64,000 nt of DNA, from positions 12,958,001-13,022,000 of the forward strand of contig JBHGNT010000012.1 in NCBI GenBank assembly GCA_043228905.1, in the 5' to 3' direction. The notes under the pieces are model-generated. The model did no database searches and was not told the DNA's origin. It saw nothing but the letters and a program-made list of their open reading frames with translations. The translations under genes and the position numbers were made by a program. The stretch is from Azolla caroliniana. Its lineage: Eukaryota > Polypodiophyta. Below, piece after piece: positions 43,179-55,506 of this stretch (position 1 is its first letter; the number at the start of each line of letters is the position of its first letter).

Positions 43179-43622
43179 TATCATGAATAGTACTAAAGCA
43201 GAGATGGAATTAGTACTAATAAGAGAAGTACTATTAGTACTAAGAAGACGGGACTGCGTGAGATTCCCGAGAGAGGAAGTGAGAAGAGGAGAGAGAGAGA
43301 TAGCGAGGATGAGAGAGAGAGAAAGATGATGACAACATCTAATATATTTTGTGAAAAGATAAGTACAAAGCGGCTAAGAGGCTTAAGACTGGCGTTGAAC
43401 CAATTTGGTTCAACATAATGTCTAGTGCCTTCTTTTATAGTGTTGTCAGGAGTAATCTTGAAACTTCTAGAATGTTCCAGAGAAATTTGGAATATACATT
43501 ACTTTCTTATAATAAAACATAAATGAAAATAATATCCTATGAATTACAATAGATGGTGTGATGGTTAACAGCTCGACCCATATACCATAAGGTCATGGGT
43601 TCGAGTCTTGTTACATCATGAG
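43179..43622 (-). repeat. Solo LTR C3 (family C)
   Basis: 444 bp related to LTR C2 (52916-53383) and, more distantly, to LTR C1. Flanked by CCAGG on both sides (43174-43178 and 43623-43627), which fixes its ends as TC...TA in element orientation (TC probably from TG). It contains a tRNA-like module on the plus strand (A box about 43553-43572, B box 43597-43609). It lies 23 bp from A4, in the leader of B. Confidence 0.82.
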
Positions 43623-43789
43623 ACCAGGCAGAGGAACGCGCATGGCAAAAGCCTCGCCTTAGCGACCTTAGGATTACCTGTCAGGACCACAAAGGTGATT
43701 TTCCACTCTCCAAATACCTCTGGGATACACGGGAAGCACGCTCACCACAACAACATTGTGGTCTTTCCCTGCCCGCCATAGCACCCAGC

Positions 43790-45083
43790 ATGGCCTTTGC
43801 CTATCCCCGCTTTAACGGTGAAACCGACACCGCAACCCACATACACTTGTTCCTCAATGTCTGGAATGCAAACCAGATGGCGCAGAGCCTTTCTAAGGCA
43901 GTAGCGCACCAATCCAAAATGACGGAGTTCGGGTTAACATTGGATGGCAGAGCGGCGTTTTCGCATTCGTAAATGGATCTACCAGCAATCACGACCTTCG
44001 ACCAACTGCAATCCACCTTTTTGAGGTTCTTTCATTGGAGGGTGCCGCAACGCGAAATCCTTGGGCAGTTCTACACAATTAAGCAACTGTCAACCGAGAC
44101 GATCGCGGATTTCAGCTTACGTTTCCAAAATCTACGACGGAAATTAGAACGGGGCCTGGCGGAGGACGATGCTAGGGACACATTTATGAAGACATTACGC
44201 GGACCCATACGGACAATACTCAACAACAATAGCGTGAAAGGGGAAACAACCAATATGGTCATAGAAAGAGCGCTACAGCTCGAGCTGGATGAAGAAGAAG
44301 AAAGGTTTTCCATGTCCTCATTACGACAAGCGTTACCTCAGGACGAGGAACGACATTTTAGTCAAGCGATCTAGTGCACGATTTGCTTGAATTCGGGGCA
44401 TTCCATAGTGGAGTGCAACATGCGCATCCACTATCCAATCTATCACTCGAAAGCTCAGACAGTTGAGCAGTGCGAGTACAATATGTTGAATAGAGCCACG
44501 CCCACAGTACACAGCATGGACACACAGTGTCCCCCACGCCGTCATGAACAAAGGAGGCAGGAAGACCGACCACGGTATATGGATCGCAATCCACGTGATG
44601 ACTGGCAGTACCGGACTCCTCGGGATCACAACAATTCTGAGGAAGACGACCCGGAGGATGAAGACTACCGTGGCCACCCCAGATATACTAAAGGGGGCCG
44701 ACGCTATGAGAATTACCGGCCGACAAACAAACGTGGCAGCTTCAATGGACCTCGTGGAAAGCATCAGCAATATCAGGACCACTGGTGATATGACAAAAGC
44801 TCGGACGATAACTGACACCAAGAACCACGTCGGGACCAACAGCAACCACCGCGTACACTCTGACAAACGAAGCAGGACCGGGAGGAGCAAGTCGCACCGG
44901 GGGATCGGCACACACCACCAGGGGCGAATCTAGCATCCATTGTTTTGTTTGTCAACAACCCGGACATTATGCCACACAATGCCCAGTACGCAAGGGCAAG
45001 GGGCCCGCCATCAATATGATTGCGACAGAAGTGCAGCAAGTCACGACACATCAGCAAACAAAAACGGTTGATTGGGCCGCGTA
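43790..45083 (+). pseudogene. gag of element B, with two zinc knuckles
   Basis: The capsid-like domain begins near 43795 (PRFNGETDTATH) and contains the L-D-G-R-A and F-D-Q-L-x-x-x-F-L-R-F-F blocks typical of Ty3 gag. The true start may lie further 5'. Stops interrupt at 43970-43972 (TAA) and 44372-44374 (TAG). Right after the second stop is CTICLNSGHSIVEC, a perfect CCHC knuckle. An Arg/Asp/Tyr-rich linker of ~180 residues with frame changes follows, then a second knuckle CFVCQQPGHYATQC at about 44942-44983. Two knuckles so far apart are unusual. Gag would package the element RNA. Confidence 0.78.
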
Positions 45084-45132
45084 AGATGAGATACGGCAAT
45101 CAGCCTAGGCATGGGTTGACAAAGCAAACGCG

Positions 45133-48100
45133 ATGAATATGGAGCGCATGCGGAAGGAATCCGCAAAAACGGTGGAGCTATTGGAGGACGAAGGACCATC
45201 CCGGGACCCCATTTGGCAAGCACTGGCAGGTTGCGAGATAACGTTAACCAAGGAGAAGCTGTTGCAACTGGTTCCACGATTCCGCCAGGCCGTGGAAGAG
45301 CGGGTGATGAGTAGACCTGGGGTAAGCATCGCCACGAATTTCACGAACATTAGCGACGGACCATCAGTAGTGGATCACCACAACCTGGCGATTACGTTGA
45401 TATTACACGGTCAGGAAATCCCAGGATGTGTAATTGATGGCGGCTCAGTCATTAATGTAATTAGCGCGAAGACATGCGAACAATTAGGAATTTCAAAATG
45501 GGATGCTTGCCCGTTCTGGCTCTGCATGGCAGATACCCACTCAGTACGACCATTGGGGTTGATACGCAAGGTAGGCATTATCGTGGGCGGACATCGCTTC
45601 AACATCTCGGCGGTAGTCCTCGCCTTGGATGCCCCAGGGGCGTACCCTGTGTTGCTAGGCAGACCATGGCTTCATTCAGCGAATATCAAGCAGAGCTGGC
45701 CACACAAGTGTATCAGTTTTCGATGCGGACGCACCAAGGTCCGCGTACCAATGGAGGAAAGGGTGACACAATCCAGGGGCATAACATCATTATATGCGGA
45801 AGATATCAATATGTTGGCTAGGGTGGATGATACAAAATTAGAGGCATACCTAGACGAGCACCCTCGGATTATTTCGCTGTTCGAAATCGACGTCATCGAA
45901 ACTGCGACAGAATATGCCACGGCCACTACACTCCAGGACGAGGCTTACGAACCAAACCTGGAGTCAATATTAGAACTAAGCAGAGCACGGGAAACTTTCG
46001 AGAGGGAAATGGAAATTTCACGACGAGTCACCGCCTCAGCCCTGGAAGAAGTAAACGTGGGTACGGCGTCAGAATCCCATTTCCTCTCCATCACAAAAGA
46101 ATTAAGGCCGGACCAGAGAGATGCAATGAGCCAACTACTCAAGAAGTATAAAGATGTGTTTGCTTGGGCCCACGAGGACATTAAGGGGTTAGATCCGAAT
46201 TTCTATCAACCTAAGATTAATTTAGCAACTGACGCGAAACCGGTCCAACAACGTCACTACCGCATGAACCCAAACTACGCGGCCCCCATAAAAGAAGAAA
46301 TTGACAAACTCCTGAAGGCGGGATTCATACGGCCAATTAAACAAGCTACATGGTTAAGCCCAATCGTAGTCGTACCAAAGAAAAATGGCAAAATACGAGT
46401 ATGCGTGGATTACCGAAAATTAAACGCCATAACCATTACAGACGCATTCGCTTTACCATTCCGATAGCGTACTGGATGCCGTCGCAGGGCATGACATGCA
46501 AAGTTTTTTAGATGGCTTCAGTGGGTACAACCAAGTACGCATACACCCCGATGACCAAGAGAAGACTACATTTGTCACGGACTATGGAGTCTATGTGGCA
46601 GTCGTCATGATGTTCGGGCTAAAGACGGCGCCAGCAACATTTCAACAGACAATCACGGAGATTTTTAGGCAATATATTCCGGCATTCATGCAAGTTTTTT
46701 TAGACAATTTTGCAGTATATGGGTGAACAACCGACCATTTTACGCATCTGCAATTGTGCTTGGAACGTTGCCGCACCGCACGCTTAAGCCTGAATCCCGC
46801 AAAATGTGCCTTCGGTGTTACCAGCGGGGCTCTCCTAGGCCATATAGTTAGCAAGGAGGGGATAGCGGTCGATCCGAATAAAATCTCCGCAATTACTCAA
46901 GCCAAAACTCCGACAAACGTGAAATCACTCAGCCGTTTTTTAGGACAAATACGATGGCACAGTCGGATGATACGATATTTGGCGGACTTCGCCATGTTGT
47001 TACATGTCGCCGTGCTCCGGACTCCCTTCCAATGGACAACAACGGAAGACAAGGCATATGACGCGCTAAAAATAATGCTCACGCAGGCACCTGTCTTATA
47101 GCCACCAGTTTGGGCGAAGCCATTCCATGTGTTCGTAGATGCCTCAGACATAGCAATAGGAAGTGCGCTAATGCAGCTCATAGAACCGAATTGGTACCGG
47201 ACGGTGTACTACGCTAGTCGGAAATTATCAACGGCGGAGCGTAACTATTCCACGACAGAACGTGAGGCATTGGGGATGATCTATAACATTAATCAATTCT
47301 GGCATTCTCTGTTAGGGAGGAAATTCACGTTTCACGTGGATCATTTGGCACTACTGTATTTGGTTGAGAAATAAGCGTTGACGGGGAAATTGGCGCGATG
47401 GATGCTACTGCTTCAAGACTTCGATTTTGTAATTCAAAACCGCCCGAGTACGCAACATGCAGTGGCAGATTTTTTTAACAGACTCGATAATGGAGAAACG
47501 ACGCAGAAGGACGACGACGACTTTCCAGACGCACACATTCTACGGGTAGTAGGACCAACAGAAAGAACGTAAAAGACCTAGTAGGACCGGTGGCTCATGG
47601 AAATGACATACTTTTTAACCACGGGACTGCCCCCACCGCAATTACGCATGGACGAGAGGAAACGATTAGCCGTCCGGAGCCGTAATTTCTACCGGGTAGA
47701 AGGCATCTTATATCACAAAGGTAGTGATGGCATTTGGCCATGCGGTGTACGTCAGGATGAGAAAGAAGCAGTCTTACGGGAGGCTCATTGTGGCACGGCA
47801 TGCGGACATTACGCGGGCGATGTTACGGCCCGGAAAATATGGCAAGTAGGCCTATGGTGGCCAACTACACAGAAGGATGCGTACGAGTATTGCGAAAAGT
47901 GCGATTTGTGTCAACGGATGTGCCAGCCCTCGGAAGGCGCAAGAATGCCACACCAGCCTGTATTGCCGTTAGATCCCTTCCAAAAGTGGGGATTGGATTT
48001 TGTGGGGCCCTTCACACCGGCGGCGGCCCGTACGGGCAATAAATACATATTGGTGGCCACGGATTATTGCACCAAGTGGGTAGAAGCAAAGGCACTATGA

Positions 48101-48901
48101 GAGAATACGGTGGCTGTCACAGCGAGATTCCTTTACGAACACATCTGGTGTCGGTTCGGTTGTCCGATTGAGCTTATCAACGATTAGGGGAGCCACTTCT
48201 TCAATACGGTGGTTCGTGAACTAACACATCATTATGTTGTGGTCCACAAGAAGAGTACGCCATATTATCCACAGGCGAATGGGTTGGCGGAATCCACCAA
48301 CAAGACATTGCAGACCATATTGAAGAAAATCGTCAATGAAAATAGAACAGACTGGGATACGAAATTACATAGTGTGTTATGGGCGTACAGGACCAGCTAC
48401 AAAACAAGCATACAGTCAACACCGTTTCAACTAGCGTTTGGGCTGGAGGCCGTTATGCCGGTAGAGTTTCAGATACCCAGTTTACGGATTCAAGTACGGG
48501 ACCGACTATCGGAAGCCAAGTTGGAGGAAGTACGGCTCCACCAACTACTCGAACTCGACGAAAAACGTGTACACAGGATGGCTGTGTTGGAGCAGGAACA
48601 ATGACGACGTAAAGTGTTTGTGGATCGACATCAGAACACACGGGAAAAGGACTTCGCGGCCGGTAGAGCGGTACTGGTTTTCCAAACCTGCATGGGGCAT
48701 ATGCCAGGAAAATTACGATTCCGCTGGAGAGGCCCGTACTGGATAGTGGGAGCGAAACAAGGCACGTTTCAATTGGGCACGCAGGCCCAGGAAGTATTAC
48801 AACAGAAAGTGAATGGGTTTCTCCTTAAACCTTATCTAGGACCTACGCCACCTAACCCATTCCCCGCCGGACAGGACAAAGTCGTAGAATCCGCGGAGTA
48901 A
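45133..48901 (+). pseudogene. pol of element B: protease, RT, RNase H, integrase
   Basis: The first 444 codons (45133-46467) are open. Protease carries V-I-D-G-G-S at about 45427-45444 in place of D-S/T-G. Reverse transcriptase starts about 46230. A frameshift near 46465 precedes FLDGFSGYNQV. The catalytic motif reads VFLDN instead of YVDD, losing the second Asp. RNase H (47129-47374) keeps FVDAS, T-E-R-E-A and HVDH. Integrase has a zinc finger (about 47790-47920) and catalytic residues in GLDFVG, a ND-stop-GSHF motif (TAG at 48185-48187) and NGLAEST. From 46496 on one frame continues through stops at 46724, 47099, 47372, 48098 and 48602. Confidence 0.85.
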
Positions 48902-48956
48902 GTAGACGGCCCTACTTGTATCATAGTGTAAAAATAGGCTTGTATGTAATCGTTAC

Positions 48957-48997
48957 GGAAAAAAAAAGAGAAAAAAAAAGAAAAAAGAGAGAGAAGA
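48957..48997 (+). other. 41 nt all-purine tract between pol and accessory ORF of B
   Basis: An uninterrupted A/G run. Its position fits an internal (central-type) polypurine tract, but a simple A-rich spacer is possible. Confidence 0.35.
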
Positions 48998-49021
48998 TAG
49001 TGATGCTATTAAAAGGACTTA

Positions 49022-49845
49022 ATGCATGCACAGACTTCTAGACCAAGAACACACATCACCACGATGGCTCACCGACCAATGAACCCTAGGCCACAAAAAG
49101 AAGGAAATAGAAGGTTTTCTACACAATACAGAAATCCACCTCCTAACTCTCAGCGCTTTCGCTCCCCTTCCTCACCTACTTCTCCATCCTATCACAGAGC
49201 TCACGCCCACCACAACCAACAATCTTCACCCCACGAGCCCACTCTGACTATTTTGATATTTATCTCTACCGCCTTCCGTCGATGGCTCGTGGAGAAACGC
49301 CTGGATGGGTACATCAGGGTCGCGGAGGCACCTCCACACCCGGATGCATTGGGCATTGCCAGAAAGCTCAACATTGACACGGTCACCAACTCATCCATCC
49401 GGAAAAAGTTGGACATGTCATCACTAGGTAAAAGGCTTTTTGAAATCCCTCCTGTGGAGTCGCTACCGAGATATTTCGGTCCATATTCGTCCTCCGCTAA
49501 GGCATATAGAACGAAGGAGATCCCGGATCCTTTTTTCCGCGAGGTTTCCAAGTTCCCATTAGAGGTCGGATGCGTTCATGTAAACGCATATGGGATGCCC
49601 AAGCAGAAGGCAGATATCATTATTGATACCTTTGAATGGCGTACGGTCAATTGGGGGGTCATCACTGGGACGGAGTTAAGAGAAGGCCTACACACGTATC
49701 AAGGAGGCAAAAAACTCAGGCCTACCATACAACAATACTTGACGGTACTATTCCTACCCCGACGACTTCCGGCACTACAGCCCAGCAAGCCCACACTGCC
49801 TCCGCAATTTGCGAAGCAAAGGTTAGCGGAGTTAGCCACCAAAAA
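49022..49845 (+). CDS. 3' accessory ORF of element B, cut by LTR A5
   Basis: About 275 codons open from 49022 (a second ATG lies at 49064). The N-terminal ~70 residues are Pro/Ser/Arg/His-rich and probably disordered. A folded domain follows, with FRRWLVEKRLDGY, a G-K-R-L-F block, YFGPY, KAYRT, FFREV, MPK and VNWGVITG. The C-terminal part of this domain matches 1-268 of the window. The sense strand and the place after integrase are those of accessory ORFs in Tat elements; its function is unknown. The true end is lost because LTR A5 begins at 49846. Unlike pol, this stretch has no stops. Confidence 0.6.
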
Positions 49846-50269
49846 TATTAGAGACATGTACTAAACTAAGCATTAGATAAGGATAGATCTAGGTAGATAG
49901 AAAGAAATGAGAGAGAGAAAGAAGGGTGTCGATCCACCCGACCACCCTCGAGCGAAGGGATCGAGACCGTCGTGGCGTCGAGTCGTAGCTGGTGTTGGCG
50001 CGCTCGCTACAAGAGTTTCCCCACCACAAGACAGAGTCTCGACGTAGTCAACAAGATCATGAAATGAGGGTAGCTAGGCCTCTTATTTAATGCGATACCC
50101 AAGGCCCCCAGGCAAGTTCACACTTGGCCTAATGAGTTGTCTCAATCCCGAGGATTAAAAGTAATCCTCCCCTTCTTTACACTCTCGTTTAACCCTCACA
50201 CTTATCCACGTGTATAGAATACTAAGGTAAATTCTCACCACGGCATATTATATGGTCATGCCCCTAACA
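49846..50269 (-). repeat. 3' LTR of A5
   Basis: 424 bp, minus orientation, about 30 bp shorter than the family norm because of a deletion near 49968. Confidence 0.9.
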
Positions 50270-52915
50270 TACTCCCCCGCTTTAAAACATTGCACTCTTG
50301 CAATGGAAAGTTAGGGAAGTTAGTTCTGAGAGTATTTTAGCGTTCCCATGTGGCATCTTTTATTGATTTATCCATCCATTTTATTTTAAATTCTCGGATT
50401 TCTTTAGTACGTAATTTTTTTGTTTTAACATCGAGAATTCTTTCTAGTGCATGTGGTTTAGAAGATAATTCTTCAAAAGTAACCAAAGTTTCAGTTGTAA
50501 CTGTATTGTCACCAGAACCTAGAAGTTCTTTTAGACGACTCACATGAAAGACTGGATGAATTCCAACACCGTCAGGAAGAGCGAGACGGTAGGCTAATGA
50601 CCGAATGCGTTTCAAGACTGTAAAAGTTCCACAAAACCGTGGGGCTAACTTAGCACACTTACCCGTAGACAATGTCTTAGAATTGTGAGGTACACGTAAA
50701 AATACCTTCTGTCCAGGGTTGAATACACGAGGTTGCCTATGATGATCGGCATAAAAACGCGCTCTATCTTGAGCTGTTTTTATATTATCTCGTGCAATAT
50801 GCAACATATCTTGCATATCCCGACGAAAGTTTTGCGTACTTCGCAACTCATCATGATGTATATTAACGTCAATCGGGGCTCGTGGTTGAAAACCATCCAT
50901 CAACATAAAAGGACTATATCCCGTCGACGTATGCTTGGAGCTGTTATAAGCAAACTCCAAAATTGGGAGATAACATTCCCATTTTGTTGGTTTTGTACCA
51001 ACATATGCTCGAATCATGTCCTCAATAATTTGATTTACTCGTTTTGTTTGTCCATCAGATTGAGGATGATCTGTGGAGCTCATGCTCAACGTAGTTTCTA
51101 ACTTCTTAAAGACTAGCTTCCAGAAGTCACTAGTAAATTTTGGATCTCGATCACTCACGATATACATCGGTAATCCATAAAAACGAAATAACTAGTCCAC
51201 GAATTCATAAGCCAATTCAGGAGATGTTATCGTGGTTTTAGTAGTAATAAATCTCGCCATTTAAGTTAGTCGATCAACCACAATCCAGATGGCATCAGGG
51301 CCTTTTTGGGTGGTGGTGTCTGTTCTAGACTCAACTCTTGCCCAGTAGTTTGCAAAATAATTGTCATCAGGATACTTTCCTCGAAGGTGATCCTAAAGAT
51401 CTGATGTTATTTCAGTTAAGCTTAGCATGTTAACTTCACAGATGCGACTTAGTGTCTCAACGACAATATTCATGGAACCTTTACGATATCGTATGGAAAA
51501 ATCAAAGTCTTGGATGAGATCAGCCCATCGTGGCTTACGAACTTTCAGGTCTCTTTGGCCCCTAAACCCTAAACCCTTTTAGAAGATCAGTAAACGACGA
51601 GGTCTAGTGTAGCATTCCACACAATAGGTTTTGTAGACTTACGCGTTTGACCTTTTAGAAGATCAGTAAACGGCGTCGTCAATTGGGAGTAATTACGAAG
51701 GGATTTTCGCAAAAACCCGACAAAACCAAGGAATGATCAAACTTCTCGAATGTTCCGAACAATGGGCCAAAGCTTGATTTTCTCGATGCGAGAAGGATCA
51801 ATTTCAACTCCTCGTTCGGTTATGAGATGTCCAAGGTAAGTAATTGATTTCTTGAAGAACTCACATTTTGAAATCTTTGCATAAAACTGTTTGTCACGCA
51901 ATGTTTATAAAACAAAGCAGACATGTTTAGCATGTTCTTGTAATGTACGGCTATAAACTAAAATATCATCCAAGAAAATAACGAGAAATTTTCCAAGTTG
52001 TTCTCGGAAAATGGCATTCATTTCTTGTTGAAATGTAGTCGGAGCATTGGTCAAACCAAACGGCATAACCAAAAACTCATAATGGCCATAACGCATACGA
52101 AATGCCGTTTTAGGAACATCGTCCTCACTTATATGAATTTGATGGTAGCCAGTACGGAGATCAAGATTCGTAAAATACCGGGCTCCCTGGAGACGGTCAA
52201 TTAGATCGTCAGCCCGGGGCAATGGATACGAATTCTTGATTGTCACTTTATTCAAGCGTTGGTAATTAATACACATACGCCATGTGCCCTCTTTCTTTGT
52301 AACCAAGAGAACTGGTGCACCCCATGGAGATTTACTATAACGTATATAACCCATTCGTAAATAGTCATTGAGTTGCTTAGCTACCTCATCCTCTTCAGAT
52401 CGACTTAAGCGATAAGGAGGTAGACTTATTGGTGCAATGCCAGGTACAATATCTATACGATGGTCTATATTACATTTAGGAGGTAAACCATCTAGTAGTT
52501 CACTCAGAAAAACATCACGAAAATCATTTAAGATTTCATCAAGTTGTTGTTCAAAATATGTTAATTGAACCGAGACATTATCGATTTTGTAAACGTGAAT
52601 GTCCGGATCAAGTACACAATAAAATAGAGTAGAACAAGACAACTCAGATATTGATGGACACGAGGAAACAATCGAGAGGGATTATTTTTTTACACATTGA
52701 ATAAAATGAGGACAATCGTTCAGTACAAATGTAATTGAATGATGAACCCAATCAATGGATAAAGAAGAGTTTTTATTATAAAACCAGGGATAACCCAGTA
52801 TTACATCGGTGGTACAAAGATTCATTACATGGAAGTCTACTTCCTCTATATAAGTGTCAATAGAAATTCCTAATCAATGAATCGCCCCGTTGATGTATTG
52901 TACTCTTCCATCAGC
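50270..52915 (-). pseudogene. pol of A5
   Basis: Chromodomain-like tail and integrase C-terminus (50337-51167) form one open frame of 276 codons with SDRDPKF and DGQTKRV (the catalytic Glu region reads TKR, not TER). The upstream integrase core is broken. RNase H is reduced to its edges around a scar at 51560-51600. Reverse transcriptase (52642-51905) is open for 245 codons, with CAG kept where A1 has TAG and with VIFLDDIL intact. The protease region (52880-52700) is decayed. Confidence 0.88.
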
Positions 52916-53383
52916 TGTCAAGAATAGTACTAAATAGAGAGAGGATTAGTACTAAATAGAGAGAGAATTAGTACTACAGAAGGGAAGTACTATTAGTATT
53001 AAGAGGATGGGACTGCGTAAGACTCCCGAGAGAGGAAAAGAGAAGAGGAGAGAGAGAGATAGGGAGGACACGAGAGAGAGAGAGAGATGATGATAACAGA
53101 TTATATATTATAAGAAGAGTAAGTACAAAAGGGCTATGAAGCTAAAGACTAGCGTTGAACCAATTTGGTTCAACATAATGCCTAGTGCCCTCTTTTATAG
53201 TGTTCTGAGGAGTAATCCTGAAGCTTCTAGAATGTTCTAGAGAAATTTGGAATATACATTAATTTCCTATTATAAAATGTAAATGAAAATAATACCCTAC
53301 GTATTACAATAGATGATATAATGATCAAGAGCTCGACCCATATAACCTAAGGTCATGGGTTTGAGTCTTGCCATATCATACCA
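52916..53383 (-). repeat. 3' LTR of C2
   Basis: 468 bp, reading TGGTATGATATGG...TTCTTGACA in element orientation. It shares ~300 bp of clear similarity with C3, including AACCAAATTGGTTCAAC and a (TC)n stretch. A plus-strand tRNA-like module lies at 53312-53369. The polypurine tract of the element (AAAGGGGGGATAG) is at 53384-53396. Confidence 0.85.
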
Positions 53384-53396
53384 CTATCCCCCCTTT

Positions 53397-55101
53397 AAAA
53401 CGACGAATGTCACGAGTCGTTTTGGATGGAGGACCCAGTTTGTGTGGATATTGACAATGGAAGTCTTCAAGAAGTGCACGAGCATTGGTCACTTTCTCGA
53501 TCGGTTCCCAAGTACGTTCGCGGGGACTATAGCCTAGCCAATCAACTAGATAGTAGAGCTTGTTGCGAACAATCTTGGAATCAAGGATGGTGGCAACCTC
53601 GTACTCTGGTCCATCTTCAAGCTCCATCGGGGGTGGAGGTTGTATAATACGTCCTAGGATGGTGCTCTCATGATAGGGTTCAAGGAGAGAACTATGAAAC
53701 ACTGGATGTATCTGAAGTTGAGGAGGTAGATCGAGACAAAAAGCGACATCATTAATCTTTCCGATAATACGGAAAGGGCCTAATCGTCGATAATCCAACT
53801 TCTCACATGGGCGAGTAGTCTTGATGTGTCCTCGTAGCAGCCACACCCGATCTCCAATGTTAAAACTAGATGGAAGTCGATGACGATCCGCGTAGACCTT
53901 GTGTGTTTGTTGAGCTTGCTGGAGATGAGTAGATAAATCTGCTTGTATCTTGCGTAACTTCTCCAAACGATCCTCCGTGCAAGGATTTGTGGACACCTCT
54001 GGGGTTTCAAGTACACTCCATCGAGGGTGACATCCCGTATAATCATAAAATGGCGTAACTTTAGTCGATGCATGGATAGAGTTATTATAGGCAAATTCGG
54101 CGAAGTGGAGAATATCTGCCCACTTATCCTGATGATAGCTGAGAAAGCACCGCAGATACTGCTCCAGCGTTTGATTTGTTCATTCGGCTTGGCCATCGGT
54201 TTGTGGGTGGTAGCCGGAGGAGAGGTTACAAGTGACCTTGACCATTTTAAAAAGGTGCTTCCAGAATTTTGACACGAACTGGGGTCCACAGTCGCTGACG
54301 ATACTATCGGGAAGTCCATGATGCCAACATACTTCACGCATGACAATTTTGGCAGTGTCTTCACTGGAGATTTCCTTAGTACATGGCAAGAAATGAGCCA
54401 TCTTCGTATATCGATCTACCACAGTTAGAATCGCATTGAACTCCTTAGAGATTGGAAGATCTATGATGAAGTCTAGAGCAATGGATTGCCATGGCTTGCT
54501 TGGAATTGGTAACATTTGGTTCTAATAAACCATATGGATGATGCCTTGGCATTTTTGCTCTACAACATGTATCACAAGTCCGAACAAAATCTTCGACAAA
54601 TTGTCGCATACGGGGCCACCAGAATGATCGTTGTACTAAATCTAATGTTTTAGTACTACCAAAATGCCCAGATGTATATGTGTCATGACAATTTTGTACT
54701 ACTCGAAGGCGGCAAGAACCATTAGGAACATACAAAAGTTCTTTAAAGAAGAGTAATCCATCATGGTATTTGAATTGCCGATAGTCCGTACCTGGCGGTT
54801 GGGACTGTGAACACGACGCTCAAGAGGGATCAATTTGTGCTAGTATAGCTTGGGCGAAAGCATTTGTCTTTAGGTCCGCACGTATGTATTGATAACATGG
54901 GAATCCATGGGCATACCAAAAACCTGTGTTGCTTGCAGTCGTGCCAGTCCCAAGATTACTTGCTTTTGGTTATCGAAAGCTAGCTCGTCGGGACGCAGTG
55001 TTAGATACGAACGCCGTGATAATGCATCTAGCTTCCCTTGGTGCTTCTCCGGACGATATGTAATGTTGAAGTCGAAATGTGTGAGGAAGTGGGCCCACCG
55101 A
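53397..55101 (-). pseudogene. pol of C2: RNase H end, integrase, chromodomain
   Basis: The chromodomain is near 53640-53430 (Y-L-V-D-W-L-G-Y and RTWEP), the same family as C1. Integrase C-terminus at 53996-53650. The integrase core at 54515-54180 has LDFIIDL and SDCGPQF, with TGA after DGQAE. The zinc-finger region is at 54735-54560. RNase H residues (about 55080-54890) are decayed. Frame changes occur near 54000 and 54530. Confidence 0.85.
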
Positions 55102-55506
55102 CATTAGAGATCTAGGTACTAAACTAGGCTTAAAATAAGGATAAACTAATGATAGATAGAAAGGAGAAAAAGATTGAAGGGTGTCTATCGGCATCCCATA
55201 CCACCGCCGTGGCGTCGAGTCGTACCTGGTGCTGGCGCGCTCGCTACATGAGTTGACCCACCACAAGAGCAAAGCCTCGATGTAGTCAAAAGATCCTCCA
55301 ATGAGGGTAGCTAGGACTCTTATTTATAGCGATACCCAAGGCCCCCAGGCAAGTTCACACTTGACCTAATGGGTTGTCTCAATCTCGAGGATTAAAAGTA
55401 ATCCTCCCCTTCTTTACACTATCGTTTAACCCTCACACTTATCCACGTGTATAGAATACTATGGTAAATTCTCACCACGGGATATTATATGGTCATGCCC
55501 GTAACA
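55102..55506 (-). repeat. 3' LTR of A6
   Basis: 405 bp, minus orientation, with a ~50 bp deletion near 55190. Its left edge is CATTAGAGA where other copies have TATTAGAGA. Confidence 0.88.

Larger units (their letters stand above)
38468..49845 (+). mobile_element. Tat-like Ty3/gypsy retrotransposon B (left LTR to 3' accessory ORF)
   Basis: The 5' LTR at 38468-38916 is followed by a primer region unlike initiator Met-tRNA. The leader is interrupted by A4 and solo LTR C3. Gag with two zinc knuckles, protease, reverse transcriptase, RNase H and integrase follow, then an extra ORF cut by A5 at 49845. The remaining 3' part and 3' LTR would lie beyond the window. The reverse transcriptase wording FLDGFSGYNQV, the lack of a chromodomain, and an ORF 3' of integrase place it with the Tat/Athila side of Ty3 elements. 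It forms the outer shell of the nested right half. Confidence 0.82.
49846..52915 (-). mobile_element. Family A retrotransposon A5, 5' part displaced by C2
   Basis: The 3' LTR at 49846-50269, then integrase, RNase H remnant, reverse transcriptase and protease on the minus strand up to 52915, where LTR C2 starts. The gag half should lie beyond C2, outside the window. Internal deletions remove part of the integrase core (near 51310) and most of RNase H (near 51560). Confidence 0.88.
52916..55101 (-). mobile_element. Family C retrotransposon C2, cut by A6
   Basis: The 3' LTR at 52916-53383, then minus-strand chromodomain, integrase and RNase H sequence to 55101, where A6 begins. The remainder would lie beyond A6, outside the window. 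It is inserted in A5. Confidence 0.85.

Noticed and set aside
44333-45350. Minus-strand frames opposite element B gag and protease
   Set aside because: Shadows of the sense-strand gag-pol, which shows zinc knuckles and a protease motif.
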